A stretch of DNA of 43,817 nt from Bacteroidaceae bacterium (GCA_017471185.1 JAFUVZ010000074.1:1-43817); one strand, 5' to 3'. Numbered from the stretch's first letter, positions 17,733 through 26,195 are shown. Notes: generated by a model not told the origin, from the sequence alone. Made by a program: numbers and translations.

Positions 17733-17915
17733 TAATCAGGAATGATGTGAAATCCCGATTTAAAAAGGGTTTGAACAACATAGAGATTCGTTCAGGTGTT
17801 TTGTTAGAAAGTGTATGACAGACTAGGTAAATATTAATTTTTGGTCTTTACTCTTTGTGAAAAGTGTAAAGATGGTTAACAGGATGAAGGCTGCTCTCAA
17901 AGCAGCCTTCATTGT
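17733..17915 (+). ncRNA. Candidate small RNA (about 180 nt) between tyrS and the protease gene
   Basis: A consensus promoter ends at 17726 and a strong 12-bp hairpin ends at 17912. Between them no open frame longer than a few codons exists: the ATGs found run quickly into stops (ATGATGTGA; ATGACAGACTAG). The interval is AT-rich with a possible AATCxGG/CCxGATT stem near its 5' end. Length would suit 6S RNA or another Bacteroidales sRNA, but I recognise no family signature and the call rests on promoter plus terminator. Confidence 0.45.
17884..17912. terminator. Bidirectional terminator between convergent units
   Basis: A perfect 12-bp stem, ATGAAGGCTGCT (17884-17895) with AGCAGCCTTCAT (17901-17912), and a CTCAA loop lie between the plus-strand unit and the minus-strand protease stop at 17920. 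It could end transcripts from both sides, although the flanking T runs are weak. Confidence 0.75.
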
Positions 17916-17919
17916 TAGT

Positions 17920-20900
17920 TTATCTCTTGCTGTCAATGTCTTTCAGCAATTCATCCACAGCCGTTTTCAGCTGGGTGTCCATACCCTTCACCACTGTATC
18001 TGGTGAGTTGGCTACCAATACATCAGGCTCCAGCTGGCTGTTTTCCAGATAGTCGCCTTCTTCAGTACGGTAGCCTATCACTGGTACACCAAATACCAAA
18101 GTCGGGTCTTGCAGGGTTTCCCACATCACGCTGCTCATGGTGCCTGGCACAGGCATACCTACCAGCTTGCCTATCTTCTCGTGTTTATATACCCAAGGGG
18201 TACCGTGCGCATTACTGTAGTTGGCTTCACACTGAATCATGATGCTTGGTTTGTTCCATCTGCGGCTTGGCATATCGCAAGCTTCTTCACCGCGAATCAC
18301 CTGGGTGAGGTATTTCTTTCCGCTGAACAAGATCTGGATGTCTTCATGCAGGCGGCCACCGCCGTTGAAGCGGGTATCTATCACGATACCTTCCTTCTGG
18401 TTGAACTTGCCGAGGATATCAGAGTAAATAGTACGGTAGCTGGGGTCTCCCATTGACTCGATGTGGACATAACCCAAGCGACCGTTCGACCATTTCTCCA
18501 CATCTGCCGCACGCTGCTTCACCCAGCGCTTATAGAGCAATGCGGTCAGAGCCGTCTGCTGGATGGGCAATACCACTTCATCCCAGCGTTCCTTGGTCTG
18601 AGGGTTATAGAGTGAAACCAAAGTCTTCTTGCGGGCTTTGCCGTTCAGCAGGCTATTATAATTGGTATTCTCATCAATCTCAATGCCGTCAATCTTCTCC
18701 ACGATGGTGCCAGCCTTCACCTTAGAGTTAGCGTGGTCAAACGGTCCGTTCTCCACCACTTCGTCAACCTTGAGGCCTTTACCTGTGTAGGTCCAGTCAT
18801 AGAGCAGACCTAATGTGGCAGTCTGGTCACCATTCAGGTTTGGAGAATAGCGTCCGCCACTGTGAGAAACGTTCAGCTCGCCCAACCATTCGCTCAGGAG
18901 TTCCTGGAAATCGTAGTTGTTGCTGATGTGTGGCAGGAACTTACGGTAGGCAGTAGTCATCTTCTCCCAGTCGGCGAATGCGATTTCCGGGTCAAAGAGT
19001 CTGACCTTTACCTGCTGATACACACGGTTGAACATATATTCACGCTCAGCGGCGAGGTCCATCTTCATCTCAGCGTTATAGCTGATAGGAGTCAGCTTGT
19101 CTCCCTTCGGATCCAGTTTCTGCATTCTTCCACCCAAGATAAAGATATTCTTGCCCTCCTTATCCATTTCCATAGAACCAGGCCCTACGTTCTTGCTCAC
19201 CAGTTTGGTTTCATGCTTGCGCAAATCCATCTTCCAGAGGTCATAGCCGCTCTCGAAAGAAGCGAAGTAATATAGGTTCTCGCCATCCTTGTCAATCATC
19301 ATGCCACTCATATTGGAAGAGTTTGGCGTTACACGCACGATGCGGTCTTCTATGCCGTCAAGCTCTACATTGACAGGCTTTGCCTCTTCTTTCTTCTCAT
19401 CTTTCTTGTCAGCGTCTTTCTTATCCTTAGGCTCGTCCTTGCCTTCAGCTTTCTTCTGCTCTTTCTCCAGTTCTTTCTGCAGCTCGTAGTCCTCTTTGCT
19501 CAGGCGATACTTGTCGTAGGCGTCTTGATTGACAAATACCATCATGGCATCGTTCTGTGAACCCCAGGAAGCGTGGCTACGCATACCATAGCGGTTGCTC
19601 TCATACAGAATGGCATTGCCGTCCATCACCCACATCGGACTTCCGTCAATATAACCGCTGTTGGTCAGGTTAGTGATTGCGCCACCGTTAGCGCTTACCA
19701 GACCTATGTCTGCATACGGGTCACGCTTGTTGCCAATGAACTCGATAGCGAACCATTTGCCGTCGGGCGACCAGTCGTAGCTGAATCCGCCCGAGGTTTC
19801 AGGCCACTTGGAACCATCAGTCACAGTACGTACCTTCTTGGTAGCGAGGTTCATCACCTTCAGTTGCCTGCGGTTCTCTATAAACGCCAGTTCCTTGCCG
19901 TCAGGAGAGAAAGTAGGATAAGTGCGCTCTATGCCGTCGTTGCCCGGGAAGAGTGCTTTTTCCTCGATAACGGTTGCATTGGCGAAGTTAGGGTCTTCCT
20001 TGCGGGCAATCTTCGCTTCATACAGGTTCCAGTGTCCGTCACGCTCGCTGACATAAACCAGCGTGCGGTTGTCGCTGCCGAACACAGGAGAGCCCTCGTT
20101 GGCAGCCGTGTGTGTAATCTGCTTGGTAGTATTGTATTCCACAGAAGTCACGAAAATCTCACCTCTCACGGCAAATACTACTTCCTTGCCGTTAGGTGAA
20201 ACGGACGCTGAACGTGCTCCGTTGCTGAATCTCAGGTCAACAGGCAGGTTCTCATCGTCACGAGTCAGCGTGATGCTCACTTTCTGTGCTTTCCCGCTCG
20301 CCTGTTGGGTATAAATCTCGCCATCGTAGGTATAGCAGAGGGTGCCGTTTGAGGCCACAGACAGGAAGCGCACAGGATGGTCTTTATAAGAGGTGACAGC
20401 CTGTGCGTTCTGTGCGTTTCCTAAAGTAAACGAATACACGTTGAAAGAACCCTTGTTGCGCTCGCTCAGGAAATAAACCGTCTTGCCGTCAGGGGCGATG
20501 ATCGGGTTACGGTCTTCACCTGCACGGTCAGTCAGGTTGGTATGCTTGCCAGTCTTCACGTCATATTGCCAGATGTCCCTGGAAACAGACGAGGTCTGAT
20601 GCTTGCGCCACTGGTCTTCAAAACCCTTCTGGTCTTGATAGAGGAAAATATTGCCATCCTTGCTGAAATTCACCATCTCAGCCGGAGTGCCAAGCACTTG
20701 TGTAGTTCTGCCTCCAGCTGACGGTACCTGATACAGTTCCGTCATCTGTGCGCGAGGGAACAATGCGCTTGAAGCAGGGTCTTGAATGGCGGCGGAGAAC
20801 AGGATATACTTGCCGTCAGGACTGAATGTCCAAGGCGTTTCAGCGGCAGAGTTGGTGGTAAGGCACTTGGCGGACCCACCTTCAGCAGGCATCACGAAGA

Positions 20901-21165
20901 TGTCGAAGTTGCCGTTACGGTCGCTGGCGAAGGCTATCTGTCTGCCATCAGGCGACCAAACGGGATTACACTCGTAAGAATCCTGAGTAGTGAGCTGCAC
21001 GGCTGTGCCCCCTTGGGAACCTACCTTATAAATGTCACCTTTGTAGCAGAACGCGATTTGCTTTCCGTCAGGTGAGATCTGAACATCACGGAGCCACAGA
21101 GGGGTGACTGCCATACTGCTCAGTGAGACGATGGCTGATGCCATCAGAGTAACTAATTTCTTCAT
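17920..21165 (-). CDS. Tricorn-like S41 protease, secreted
   Basis: From the ATG at 21165 the protein has about 1081 residues and starts with a signal peptide (MKKLVTLMASAIVSLSSMA). Two consecutive WD40-like/TolB-type beta-propellers follow, with repeated SPDGKxIxF units through about residue 560. Then come a Lys/Glu-rich low-complexity linker, a core domain, a PDZ-like segment (NGPFDHANSKVKAGTIVEKIDGI) and a C-terminal S41 peptidase domain with DTRFNGGG and the PGTMSSVMW block carrying the probable nucleophilic serine. Tricorn-family enzymes degrade oligopeptides; here the signal peptide places it in the periplasm. The upstream ATG at 21192 would sit almost at the transcription start, so the shorter form is preferred. 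Confidence 0.93.
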   Translation of the reverse strand: MKKLVTLMASAIVSLSSMAVTPLWLRDVQISPDGKQIAFCYKGDIYKVGSQGGTAVQLTTQDSYECNPVWSPDGRQIAFASDRNGNFDIFVMPAEGGSAKCLTTNSAAETPWTFSPDGKYILFSAAIQDPASSALFPRAQMTELYQVPSAGGRTTQVLGTPAEMVNFSKDGNIFLYQDQKGFEDQWRKHQTSSVSRDIWQYDVKTGKHTNLTDRAGEDRNPIIAPDGKTVYFLSERNKGSFNVYSFTLGNAQNAQAVTSYKDHPVRFLSVASNGTLCYTYDGEIYTQQASGKAQKVSITLTRDDENLPVDLRFSNGARSASVSPNGKEVVFAVRGEIFVTSVEYNTTKQITHTAANEGSPVFGSDNRTLVYVSERDGHWNLYEAKIARKEDPNFANATVIEEKALFPGNDGIERTYPTFSPDGKELAFIENRRQLKVMNLATKKVRTVTDGSKWPETSGGFSYDWSPDGKWFAIEFIGNKRDPYADIGLVSANGGAITNLTNSGYIDGSPMWVMDGNAILYESNRYGMRSHASWGSQNDAMMVFVNQDAYDKYRLSKEDYELQKELEKEQKKAEGKDEPKDKKDADKKDEKKEEAKPVNVELDGIEDRIVRVTPNSSNMSGMMIDKDGENLYYFASFESGYDLWKMDLRKHETKLVSKNVGPGSMEMDKEGKNIFILGGRMQKLDPKGDKLTPISYNAEMKMDLAAEREYMFNRVYQQVKVRLFDPEIAFADWEKMTTAYRKFLPHISNNYDFQELLSEWLGELNVSHSGGRYSPNLNGDQTATLGLLYDWTYTGKGLKVDEVVENGPFDHANSKVKAGTIVEKIDGIEIDENTNYNSLLNGKARKKTLVSLYNPQTKERWDEVVLPIQQTALTALLYKRWVKQRAADVEKWSNGRLGYVHIESMGDPSYRTIYSDILGKFNQKEGIVIDTRFNGGGRLHEDIQILFSGKKYLTQVIRGEEACDMPSRRWNKPSIMIQCEANYSNAHGTPWVYKHEKIGKLVGMPVPGTMSSVMWETLQDPTLVFGVPVIGYRTEEGDYLENSQLEPDVLVANSPDTVVKGMDTQLKTAVDELLKDIDSKR

Positions 21166-21195
21166 ATTATTTGAATGAGTTGATAATTTCATGTG

Positions 21196-21203
21196 TAAAG
21201 GTA
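21196..21203 (-). promoter_or_regulatory. Possible minus-7 box of the protease gene
   Basis: On the minus strand TACCTTTA approximates TAnnTTTG and predicts transcription near 21190. That would make the ATG at 21192 unusable and favours the start at 21165. No TTTG at the right distance is seen. Confidence 0.4.
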
Positions 21204-21241
21204 GTGTAAATTGTCGGTTTTAGAAAAATATTTCAAAATTA

Positions 21242-21273
21242 TTGGCATAAATCGGCAGAAAAGTGTATCTTTG
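21242..21273 (+). promoter_or_regulatory. Promoter of tRNA-Gln
   Basis: TTGG (21242-21245), 20 nt and TATCTTTG (21266-21273) form a Bacteroidetes-type promoter whose start point (about 21280) is 23 nt before the mature tRNA 5' end. Confidence 0.7.
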
Positions 21274-21302
21274 CACCGCATTCCATAGGTTGATTAATAG
21301 TT

Positions 21303-21373
21303 TGGACTATGGTGTAATGGTAGCACAACAGGTTTTGGTTCTGTTTGACTGAGTTCGAATCTCGGTAGTCCAA
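21303..21373 (+). tRNA. tRNA-Gln (anticodon TTG)
   Basis: A full cloverleaf is readable. The acceptor stem is TGGACTA with TAGTCCA. The D-arm contains TGGTGTAATGGTAGCA. The anticodon stem is ACAGG with TCTGT around the loop TTTTGGT, giving anticodon TTG. The T-arm is CTGAG-TTCGAAT-CTCGG and the discriminator is A. The CCA end is not encoded (CAACTATC follows). It is an isolated tRNA gene with its own promoter and terminator. It is read by glutaminyl-tRNA synthetase or by the transamidation route. Confidence 0.96.
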
Positions 21374-21387
21374 CTATCATACAACAC

Positions 21388-21424
21388 ACGCTGGCAGTCT
21401 GAGAAGATAGCCAGCGTTTTTTTT
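21388..21424 (+). terminator. Terminator of tRNA-Gln
   Basis: ACGCTGGC (21388-21395) pairs with GCCAGCGT (21410-21417) and is followed by a run of T. The loop sequence GTCTGAGAAGATA is nearly the same as in the terminator at 25447-25480. Confidence 0.9.
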
Positions 21425-21446
21425 ATCCTCATCCATTCAGACTACT

Positions 21447-21480
21447 CCGTTCGCTGAATGAAAATGCCCGTTCGCTGAAT
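21447..21480 (+). promoter_or_regulatory. Direct-repeat operator candidate upstream of the VTC operon
   Basis: CCGTTCGCTGAAT occurs twice, at 21447-21459 and 21468-21480, exactly 21 bp apart (two helical turns). An inverted ATTCAG half is at 21435-21440. The second copy ends five bases before the minus-33 element of the downstream promoter, a typical activator position. The binding protein is unknown. Confidence 0.55.
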
Positions 21481-21484
21481 ATAA

Positions 21485-21515
21485 TTGGCATGTATCATCC
21501 TTTCCCATACCTTTG
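21485..21515 (+). promoter_or_regulatory. Promoter of the VTC/DUF4956 operon
   Basis: TTGG (21485-21488), a 19-nt spacer and TACCTTTG (21508-21515) match the consensus at all but one position. Transcription would start near 21522, 47 nt before the first ATG. Confidence 0.75.
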
Positions 21516-21568
21516 CAACACCAAAAGATAATGCTTCTGGTAGTTTTTAAAGGTTAATGTAAATAGTA

Positions 21569-22330
21569 ATGATGATGGACGAGTTATTAGACAACTTTCT
21601 CCCGATTTCGTTGCAGGAGATGGAGGCGGTGAAGCTGATGAACCGCATAGACACAAAATTCGTGGCGACCCCATCCAGGCTGGAGCAATTGCTTCAGCTG
21701 CTGGATGGAGACTATTTCATTCAGGAGATAGACGGTAAGCGCAAGATGTCATACGACACCACTTACTTCGACACGGATTCTTTTGATATGTATAATGCCC
21801 ATCAGACGGGTAGGGCAAACAGGCAGAAGCTGCGTTTCCGCACTTACGTGGATACAGGTATTCAGTTTATGGAGGTAAAGACCAAGAATAATCACGGACG
21901 CACGAAGAAGAAACGCATTGAAGTGGGAGACATGAGCTTAGATGAGGCTCGTAAAGCAGGCTTCCTGCATGAGTTCCTGCACTATGAGATATGTTCGCTC
22001 CACCCCACTATCCGTAACCGTTTCAACAGACTGACACTGGTGAACCGCAACAAGACGGAACGGCTGACCATTGACACCGACTTGTATTTCCACAACCTGA
22101 TTTCAGGAGAGGATGTTGATATGAGTGATGTGGTGATTATCGAGCTGAAGCGTGAAGGCCTGTGTCCTTCACCCGTCTTGGATAAGCTTCGCCGGTTGCA
22201 CATTCATCCGCATGGATTCAGCAAGTATTGCATGGGCTCCGCATTGACCAACAGCCAGCTCCATGTAAACCGATTCAAGAGAAATTTAATTGAAATCAAT
22301 AAAATAAGGAGGGCGATATGTATTTTTTAG
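21569..22330 (+). CDS. VTC-domain polyphosphate polymerase-like protein
   Basis: The 253-residue protein is a stand-alone VTC domain, the catalytic fold of yeast Vtc4 that polymerises ATP gamma-phosphate into polyphosphate, within the CYTH/triphosphate-tunnel group. Visible tunnel residues are NRIDTKFV near residue 20, RQKLRFRTYVD near 86-96, FMEVKTKNNHGRTKKKR near 102-118, VIIELKR near 188 and SKYCMGS near 220. It has no membrane segment. The next gene, a DUF4956 membrane protein, overlaps its end by 13 bases. In other bacteria this pair occurs with spore-coat CotH kinase-like proteins; no CotH is present here. Activity as a polymerase rather than a phosphatase is inferred. Confidence 0.88.
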   Translation: MMMDELLDNFLPISLQEMEAVKLMNRIDTKFVATPSRLEQLLQLLDGDYFIQEIDGKRKMSYDTTYFDTDSFDMYNAHQTGRANRQKLRFRTYVDTGIQFMEVKTKNNHGRTKKKRIEVGDMSLDEARKAGFLHEFLHYEICSLHPTIRNRFNRLTLVNRNKTERLTIDTDLYFHNLISGEDVDMSDVVIIELKREGLCPSPVLDKLRRLHIHPHGFSKYCMGSALTNSQLHVNRFKRNLIEINKIRRAICIF

Positions 22331-22971
22331 ACTTTACCATTACCGCAGATTTCTGGCAGATGCTGTTGCGCTTTGCAATCTGTATGCTTGTGAACTGGGT
22401 CATTATAGACCGTCTGTATTACGCCAAGAGCCATCGTCGTGATTTCTACTTCACGTTCATGCTCATCTCTGTGGCTATCTTTTTCCTGGTGTTCTTCATG
22501 GTTTTCGTACTCGATGAGATGAAAGGCAAGACGGGCATGGGCGTGGGAATCGGACTGTTCGGCATCTTCTCCATCATGCGTTACCGCACGGATGCAATGC
22601 CCGTTCGAGAAATGACCTATCTTTTCCTGCTCATTTCCCTTTCCGTGCTCAATGCGTTGGCTGAGTCGGTCACCATCGTCGAGCTGCTGGTTACCAATGT
22701 GATTGTCATCATCTGTGTCTGGATGTGTGAGCTGAAGCTCAAGGTGCAGCCGTTCAAGCTGATACAGTATGACCGCATTGACCTCATCAAGCCTTCTAAC
22801 CGCGAGGATTTGATTGACGACCTTGAGAGGCGTTTCGAACTGAAAGTGCTGAAGGTAGAGGTGGGCGGTATCGATACGCTGAGGGACATGGCTGTGCTGA
22901 AGGTGTATTATCAAGGCGATGAGATTACTGAGGCTGACAGGAAACTGAAGCTCAAGGCAACCGATTATTAA
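22318..22971 (+). CDS. DUF4956 membrane protein
   Basis: The 217-residue protein has about four membrane helices in its first 140 residues (near 8-30, 42-66, 78-98 and 112-138) with RTDAMPVREMTYLF between two of them. A cytoplasmic alpha/beta tail of about 75 residues (FELKVLKVEVGGIDTLRDMAVLKVYY) resembles small ACT-like or ferredoxin-like domains. DUF4956 proteins are regular partners of VTC-domain proteins, so a role in exporting or anchoring the polymer product is a reasonable guess. Its start lies inside the VTC gene (13-bp overlap). Confidence 0.87.
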   Translation: MYFLDFTITADFWQMLLRFAICMLVNWVIIDRLYYAKSHRRDFYFTFMLISVAIFFLVFFMVFVLDEMKGKTGMGVGIGLFGIFSIMRYRTDAMPVREMTYLFLLISLSVLNALAESVTIVELLVTNVIVIICVWMCELKLKVQPFKLIQYDRIDLIKPSNREDLIDDLERRFELKVLKVEVGGIDTLRDMAVLKVYYQGDEITEADRKLKLKATDY

Positions 22972-22991
22972 TATTTTAACGAGAAGACAAT

Positions 22992-23729
22992 ATGAAGAAA
23001 CTACTTTATCTACTGGCTTTAGCGGCTTTACCGCTGAGCGTGAGCGCACAGGATAGCGATGATGACTTCGGCATCTGGACATCCATCGGTGCCGAGAAGA
23101 AAATCAATAAAAAGTTGAGTGTGGAGGCTGAGGCTGAGTTCCGTACTCGTAACAGCTCTAAGACAGCCGACCGTTGGACAGGAAGCATAGATGTGTCTTA
23201 CAAGATTTTCCCCTGGCTGAAAGCATCCGGCGGCTACAAGTTCATCTATAACAATAATCAGGAGAAGATAACCTATCATACGGATGGTAGCTATAACAAC
23301 TGGCGTCCTTCCTTCTGGGGCACTCGTCATCGCTTTCATATAGACTTGACGGGTGACATCGACCTGGGGCGTTTCAACCTCTCGCTGCGCGAACGATGGC
23401 AATATACTTACAGGCCTGAAGCTACTACCACACGTTATGACTTTGATAACAGCAAGTGGGAAGACACCACGGTGAGCGGCAAGGGGAAGAATGTGCTGCG
23501 CTCCCGCCTGCAGGCCAAATACAACATTCCGCATAGCAAGATTACCCCTTATGCCAACGTGGAACTGTTCAATGCCTGGAGCCTGCAGAAGGTACGTTAT
23601 ACGCTGGGAGCCGACTGGAAACTGAGCAAGCAGCATGAGATAGGAGCCTACTATCGGTATCAGCATGTGAACGATGATGATGAGCCTAATGGGCATATTT
23701 TAGGACTGAGTTACAAATTTAAATTCTAA
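22992..23729 (+). CDS. DUF2490 outer-membrane-type protein
   Basis: The 245-residue protein starts with a signal peptide (MKKLLYLLALAALPLSVSAQ). The rest alternates polar and hydrophobic residues in beta-strand fashion and ends in LGLSYKFKF with a terminal Phe, the usual end of an outer-membrane barrel. It matches DUF2490, small barrels common in Bacteroidetes. It lies 20 bp after the DUF4956 gene and seven bp before the lipoprotein gene, so it is part of the VTC operon and may provide the outer-membrane component. Confidence 0.85.
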   Translation: MKKLLYLLALAALPLSVSAQDSDDDFGIWTSIGAEKKINKKLSVEAEAEFRTRNSSKTADRWTGSIDVSYKIFPWLKASGGYKFIYNNNQEKITYHTDGSYNNWRPSFWGTRHRFHIDLTGDIDLGRFNLSLRERWQYTYRPEATTTRYDFDNSKWEDTTVSGKGKNVLRSRLQAKYNIPHSKITPYANVELFNAWSLQKVRYTLGADWKLSKQHEIGAYYRYQHVNDDDEPNGHILGLSYKFKF

Positions 23730-23736
23730 CGTCAAT

Positions 23737-25419
23737 ATGAAAAAGATACATTATTTATTATACGGACTAATGGCTGTCATGATGCTGGCCGTTGCAGGTT
23801 GCGAGAAAGATGATACTGACTTCAGCGATTATTTTAACAAGACTACAACAGAAGAGGTAAGCAAGGCGGACGATGACGCAACTGATGAGACTGAAGATAA
23901 GTCAGATGAAAACGACGGTGAGGAGACTGGTGAAAGCGGTGAGTCTGGGGAAGATGAGAGTGGAGACACTGGGAATGAAGGTACAGAAGATGAAAAAACC
24001 GGCAGTGAGGAATCGGGTGATAACCAGGGGAATAATGATGATTCTACTGGCGAGTCAGATGCTTCTGCCAATATTGACCCTTCATCTGTCAATGTGGTCT
24101 ATAGCGGTTCATCAGCACAGGTTACCATAGCTGATGATGTGAAGAACTATCTGACAGTCAGTGTCAGCGGTGCCCAGGTAAGCATCGTACAGAGCAGCAG
24201 TCTGAGTACAGAGGTAACCTATACTCTCTCTGGCTCTTCCAGCAACGGTATGTTCTATATGGATGGCGACTTGAAGGCTACCCTCGTACTGAATGGTTTG
24301 ACGCTGACCAATTCCAATGGCCCGGCTGTCAATATTGAGAACGGGAAACGCATTGCGGTCGTCTTGTCTGACGGAACGGTCAATACATTGAAAGACAGTT
24401 CCAGCGGTTCTCATAAGGCTGCCTTCATGGTAAACGGTCATACGGAGTTCGAGGGTGGCGGTACATTGAACCTTACTGGTAGTCTGAGCCATGCTTTCTG
24501 GGGAGACGAGTATGTTGTTTTCAAGAAGTCACTGGGTACCATCAATGTGTTGGGTGCCAAGAAAGACGGCTTCAACGTTAACCAATACATTGAGATGAAC
24601 GGTGGTGTCATCACAATCAAGAGTGTGGGCGATGATGGTCTGCAGGTCAGCTTGGAGGGTGATGGCTCTGCTGAGGATACCGGTGCTTTGACCATTCAGG
24701 CGGGAACTTTGAATGTCAGTGCCACAGGGAAAGGCCTCAAGGCTGAAGGTGATGTGGCTGTCAGCGGAGGCTATGTTACTGTGGCCAGCAGCGGAGGCGA
24801 AGGCATTGAGAGTGAGGGGGCCGTTAACATCACTGGTGGAGTGATTACGGTAAACAGCTATGATGACGGCATCAACTCAGGTGGTGACCTTACTGTCTCT
24901 GGTGGAAGTCTCTTTGTGAGGTCATCTAACAATGACGGTATGGATGCCAATGGTAATTGTTACATCAAGGGTGGCTTGGTCTATGCCATCGGAGCTTCAC
25001 AGCCGGAAGTGGCTATCGATGCCAATTCAGAAGAGCGTAAGCAACTGTATGTTACAGGAGGAACGCTCATTGCCATAGGAGGTCTGGAATCAAGTGCCAG
25101 TCTCTCTCAGAGCTGCTACTCCGCTTCCTCATGGAGCAAGAGCACTTGGTATTCATTGACATACGGAAGCACTGTCTTTGCCTTCAAGACTCCTTCAAGC
25201 GGAGGTACTACGATGGTAGTGTCTGCTTCCTCAACGCCTACTCTCAAATCGGGAGTCAGTGTGTCTGGTGGAACTTCCATCTTCGGAGGTATGGGATATA
25301 CTGGTGCAACGGTTAGCGGTGGTTCTTCCGTATCATTATCACAATATAATGGCTCTGGAGGCAATACTGGCGGCAATCCTGGTGGCGGTAATTCAGGAGG
25401 TCCCGGAGGCAGAGGATAG
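23737..25419 (+). CDS. Cthe_2159-type carbohydrate-binding lipoprotein
   Basis: The 560-residue protein begins with a lipoprotein signal (LMAVMMLAVAGC, lipobox Cys22). About 80 residues of Asp/Glu/Gly/Ser-rich linker follow, then a long beta-helix region of repeated TLNVSATGKGLKAEGDVAVS-like units, and a Gly-rich tail (GGNTGGNPGGGNSGGPGGRG). The repeats and the DDGI/DDGL turns match the Cthe_2159 carbohydrate-binding (pectate-lyase-like helix, calcium-binding) family. Similar proteins accompany VTC/DUF4956/CotH genes elsewhere. It probably sits on the outer membrane surface and binds a polymer. No catalytic site is evident. A terminator follows. Confidence 0.85.
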   Translation: MKKIHYLLYGLMAVMMLAVAGCEKDDTDFSDYFNKTTTEEVSKADDDATDETEDKSDENDGEETGESGESGEDESGDTGNEGTEDEKTGSEESGDNQGNNDDSTGESDASANIDPSSVNVVYSGSSAQVTIADDVKNYLTVSVSGAQVSIVQSSSLSTEVTYTLSGSSSNGMFYMDGDLKATLVLNGLTLTNSNGPAVNIENGKRIAVVLSDGTVNTLKDSSSGSHKAAFMVNGHTEFEGGGTLNLTGSLSHAFWGDEYVVFKKSLGTINVLGAKKDGFNVNQYIEMNGGVITIKSVGDDGLQVSLEGDGSAEDTGALTIQAGTLNVSATGKGLKAEGDVAVSGGYVTVASSGGEGIESEGAVNITGGVITVNSYDDGINSGGDLTVSGGSLFVRSSNNDGMDANGNCYIKGGLVYAIGASQPEVAIDANSEERKQLYVTGGTLIAIGGLESSASLSQSCYSASSWSKSTWYSLTYGSTVFAFKTPSSGGTTMVVSASSTPTLKSGVSVSGGTSIFGGMGYTGATVSGGSSVSLSQYNGSGGNTGGNPGGGNSGGPGGRG

Positions 25420-25446
25420 GCATTAGTTTGTTAAGTTAGTGGCAAT

Positions 25447-25480
25447 CGCTGGCCGTCTGCGAAGATAGCCGGCGTTTTTT
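25447..25480 (+). terminator. Terminator of the VTC operon
   Basis: CGCTGGC (25447-25453) pairs with GCCGGCG (25468-25474), one G-T pair included, followed by six T. The loop differs from the tRNA-Gln terminator loop at few positions. Confidence 0.9.
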
Positions 25481-25533
25481 ATTCCGCTATTCCGCTAATA
25501 AGTTTAGTCTTCTTAATTATTTCCCTGATAAAT

Positions 25534-25564
25534 TTTGAAAAGTGCCCGATTTTCAATACCTTTG
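25534..25564 (+). promoter_or_regulatory. Promoter of the 25671 gene
   Basis: TTTG (25534-25537), a 19-nt spacer and TACCTTTG (25557-25564) match the Bacteroidetes consensus exactly. The start near 25571 leaves a 100-nt leader that contains a repeated 30-nt motif and a heptamer array. Confidence 0.85.
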
Positions 25565-25587
25565 CGCCTGCAAGTGAAGTGTTCAAG

Positions 25588-25617
25588 ACTTTTGCCGCTG
25601 GGTAAAAGTGAAGGGTG
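25588..25617 (+). repeat. Repeated leader element, copy 1
   Basis: This 30-nt stretch (ACTTTTGCCGCTGGGTAAAA plus ten more bases) matches 26921-26950 at 26 of 30 positions, with the last 17 bases identical. Both copies sit about 20-30 nt after a CTTTGC sequence, so it may be a conserved 5' leader of related transcripts. Confidence 0.7.
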
Positions 25618-25639
25618 AACCGCATGGATGATTAATAAG

Positions 25640-25660
25640 TGATAAATGATAAATGATAAA
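25640..25660 (+). repeat. Three TGATAAA heptamers
   Basis: Three exact TGATAAA units lie directly upstream of the preferred start codon at 25671 and contain the alternative ATG at 25653. Confidence 0.9.
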
Positions 25661-25670
25661 TACAACTGAT

Positions 25671-26195
25671 ATGAATATTTTAAAAGGATTATGGAGAGTA
25701 GGTGACAAAGTTTCTCTTCCTTATAGTGAAGACACTATTTTGGAAATGAACTATAAGGTTTTTAAGTACGAACTGCCGAATGAGTGCTTATGTTTGCGGG
25801 AACCGGATAATGAAAAACCAGGTATTCTAATCAAAGTTATGCCCAAATGTCCTGCGGAAGAACTCCAGGTCGTGAATGGCAAAGCGTTTTTTAAAGACAA
25901 CAAATCTTCAGGATTCTCTTCTGACATTTATTCCTGCTACCCTTTTCCATCGGCTTCGGAGGTAAAGGATGTGCTTGGTTATATCCAGAATAATGAAGCT
26001 GCAAAGGCGTTGCTCAGTAATCAGAAAATACACCTTGACCCCAGCCGGACATATTGGATAGAAGACATCTGTTCAAGTCGTTTTTTCTTTAAGAGACGTT
26101 TCCAGTATTATGATCCGAAAACAGATGATGTAGCTGCAGCCAAGGTCGGTAGTGATGTGCATCATCGCCTTTTCATAGCTTACTTTACACGGTAG
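25671..26195 (+). CDS. Hypothetical protein, unknown family
   Basis: The ATG at 25671 gives 174 residues (MNILKGLWRVGDKVSLPYSE...). An in-frame ATG at 25653 lies inside the heptamer array and would add six residues. The protein is soluble with no signal peptide or membrane segment, is rich in aromatic residues near the C-terminus (SSRFFFKRRFQYYDP) and has several scattered Cys. I do not recognise the family. A consensus promoter and a repeated leader precede it, and a gene-free repeat region follows, so it may be the single cargo gene of a small accessory segment. Confidence 0.7.
   Translation: MNILKGLWRVGDKVSLPYSEDTILEMNYKVFKYELPNECLCLREPDNEKPGILIKVMPKCPAEELQVVNGKAFFKDNKSSGFSSDIYSCYPFPSASEVKDVLGYIQNNEAAKALLSNQKIHLDPSRTYWIEDICSSRFFFKRRFQYYDPKTDDVAAAKVGSDVHHRLFIAYFTR

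Noticed and set aside
17740-17775. Cobalamin-riboswitch-like GGAATGATGTGAAATCCC
   Set aside because: The B12 box and remaining conserved core are missing, and no cobalamin gene follows.
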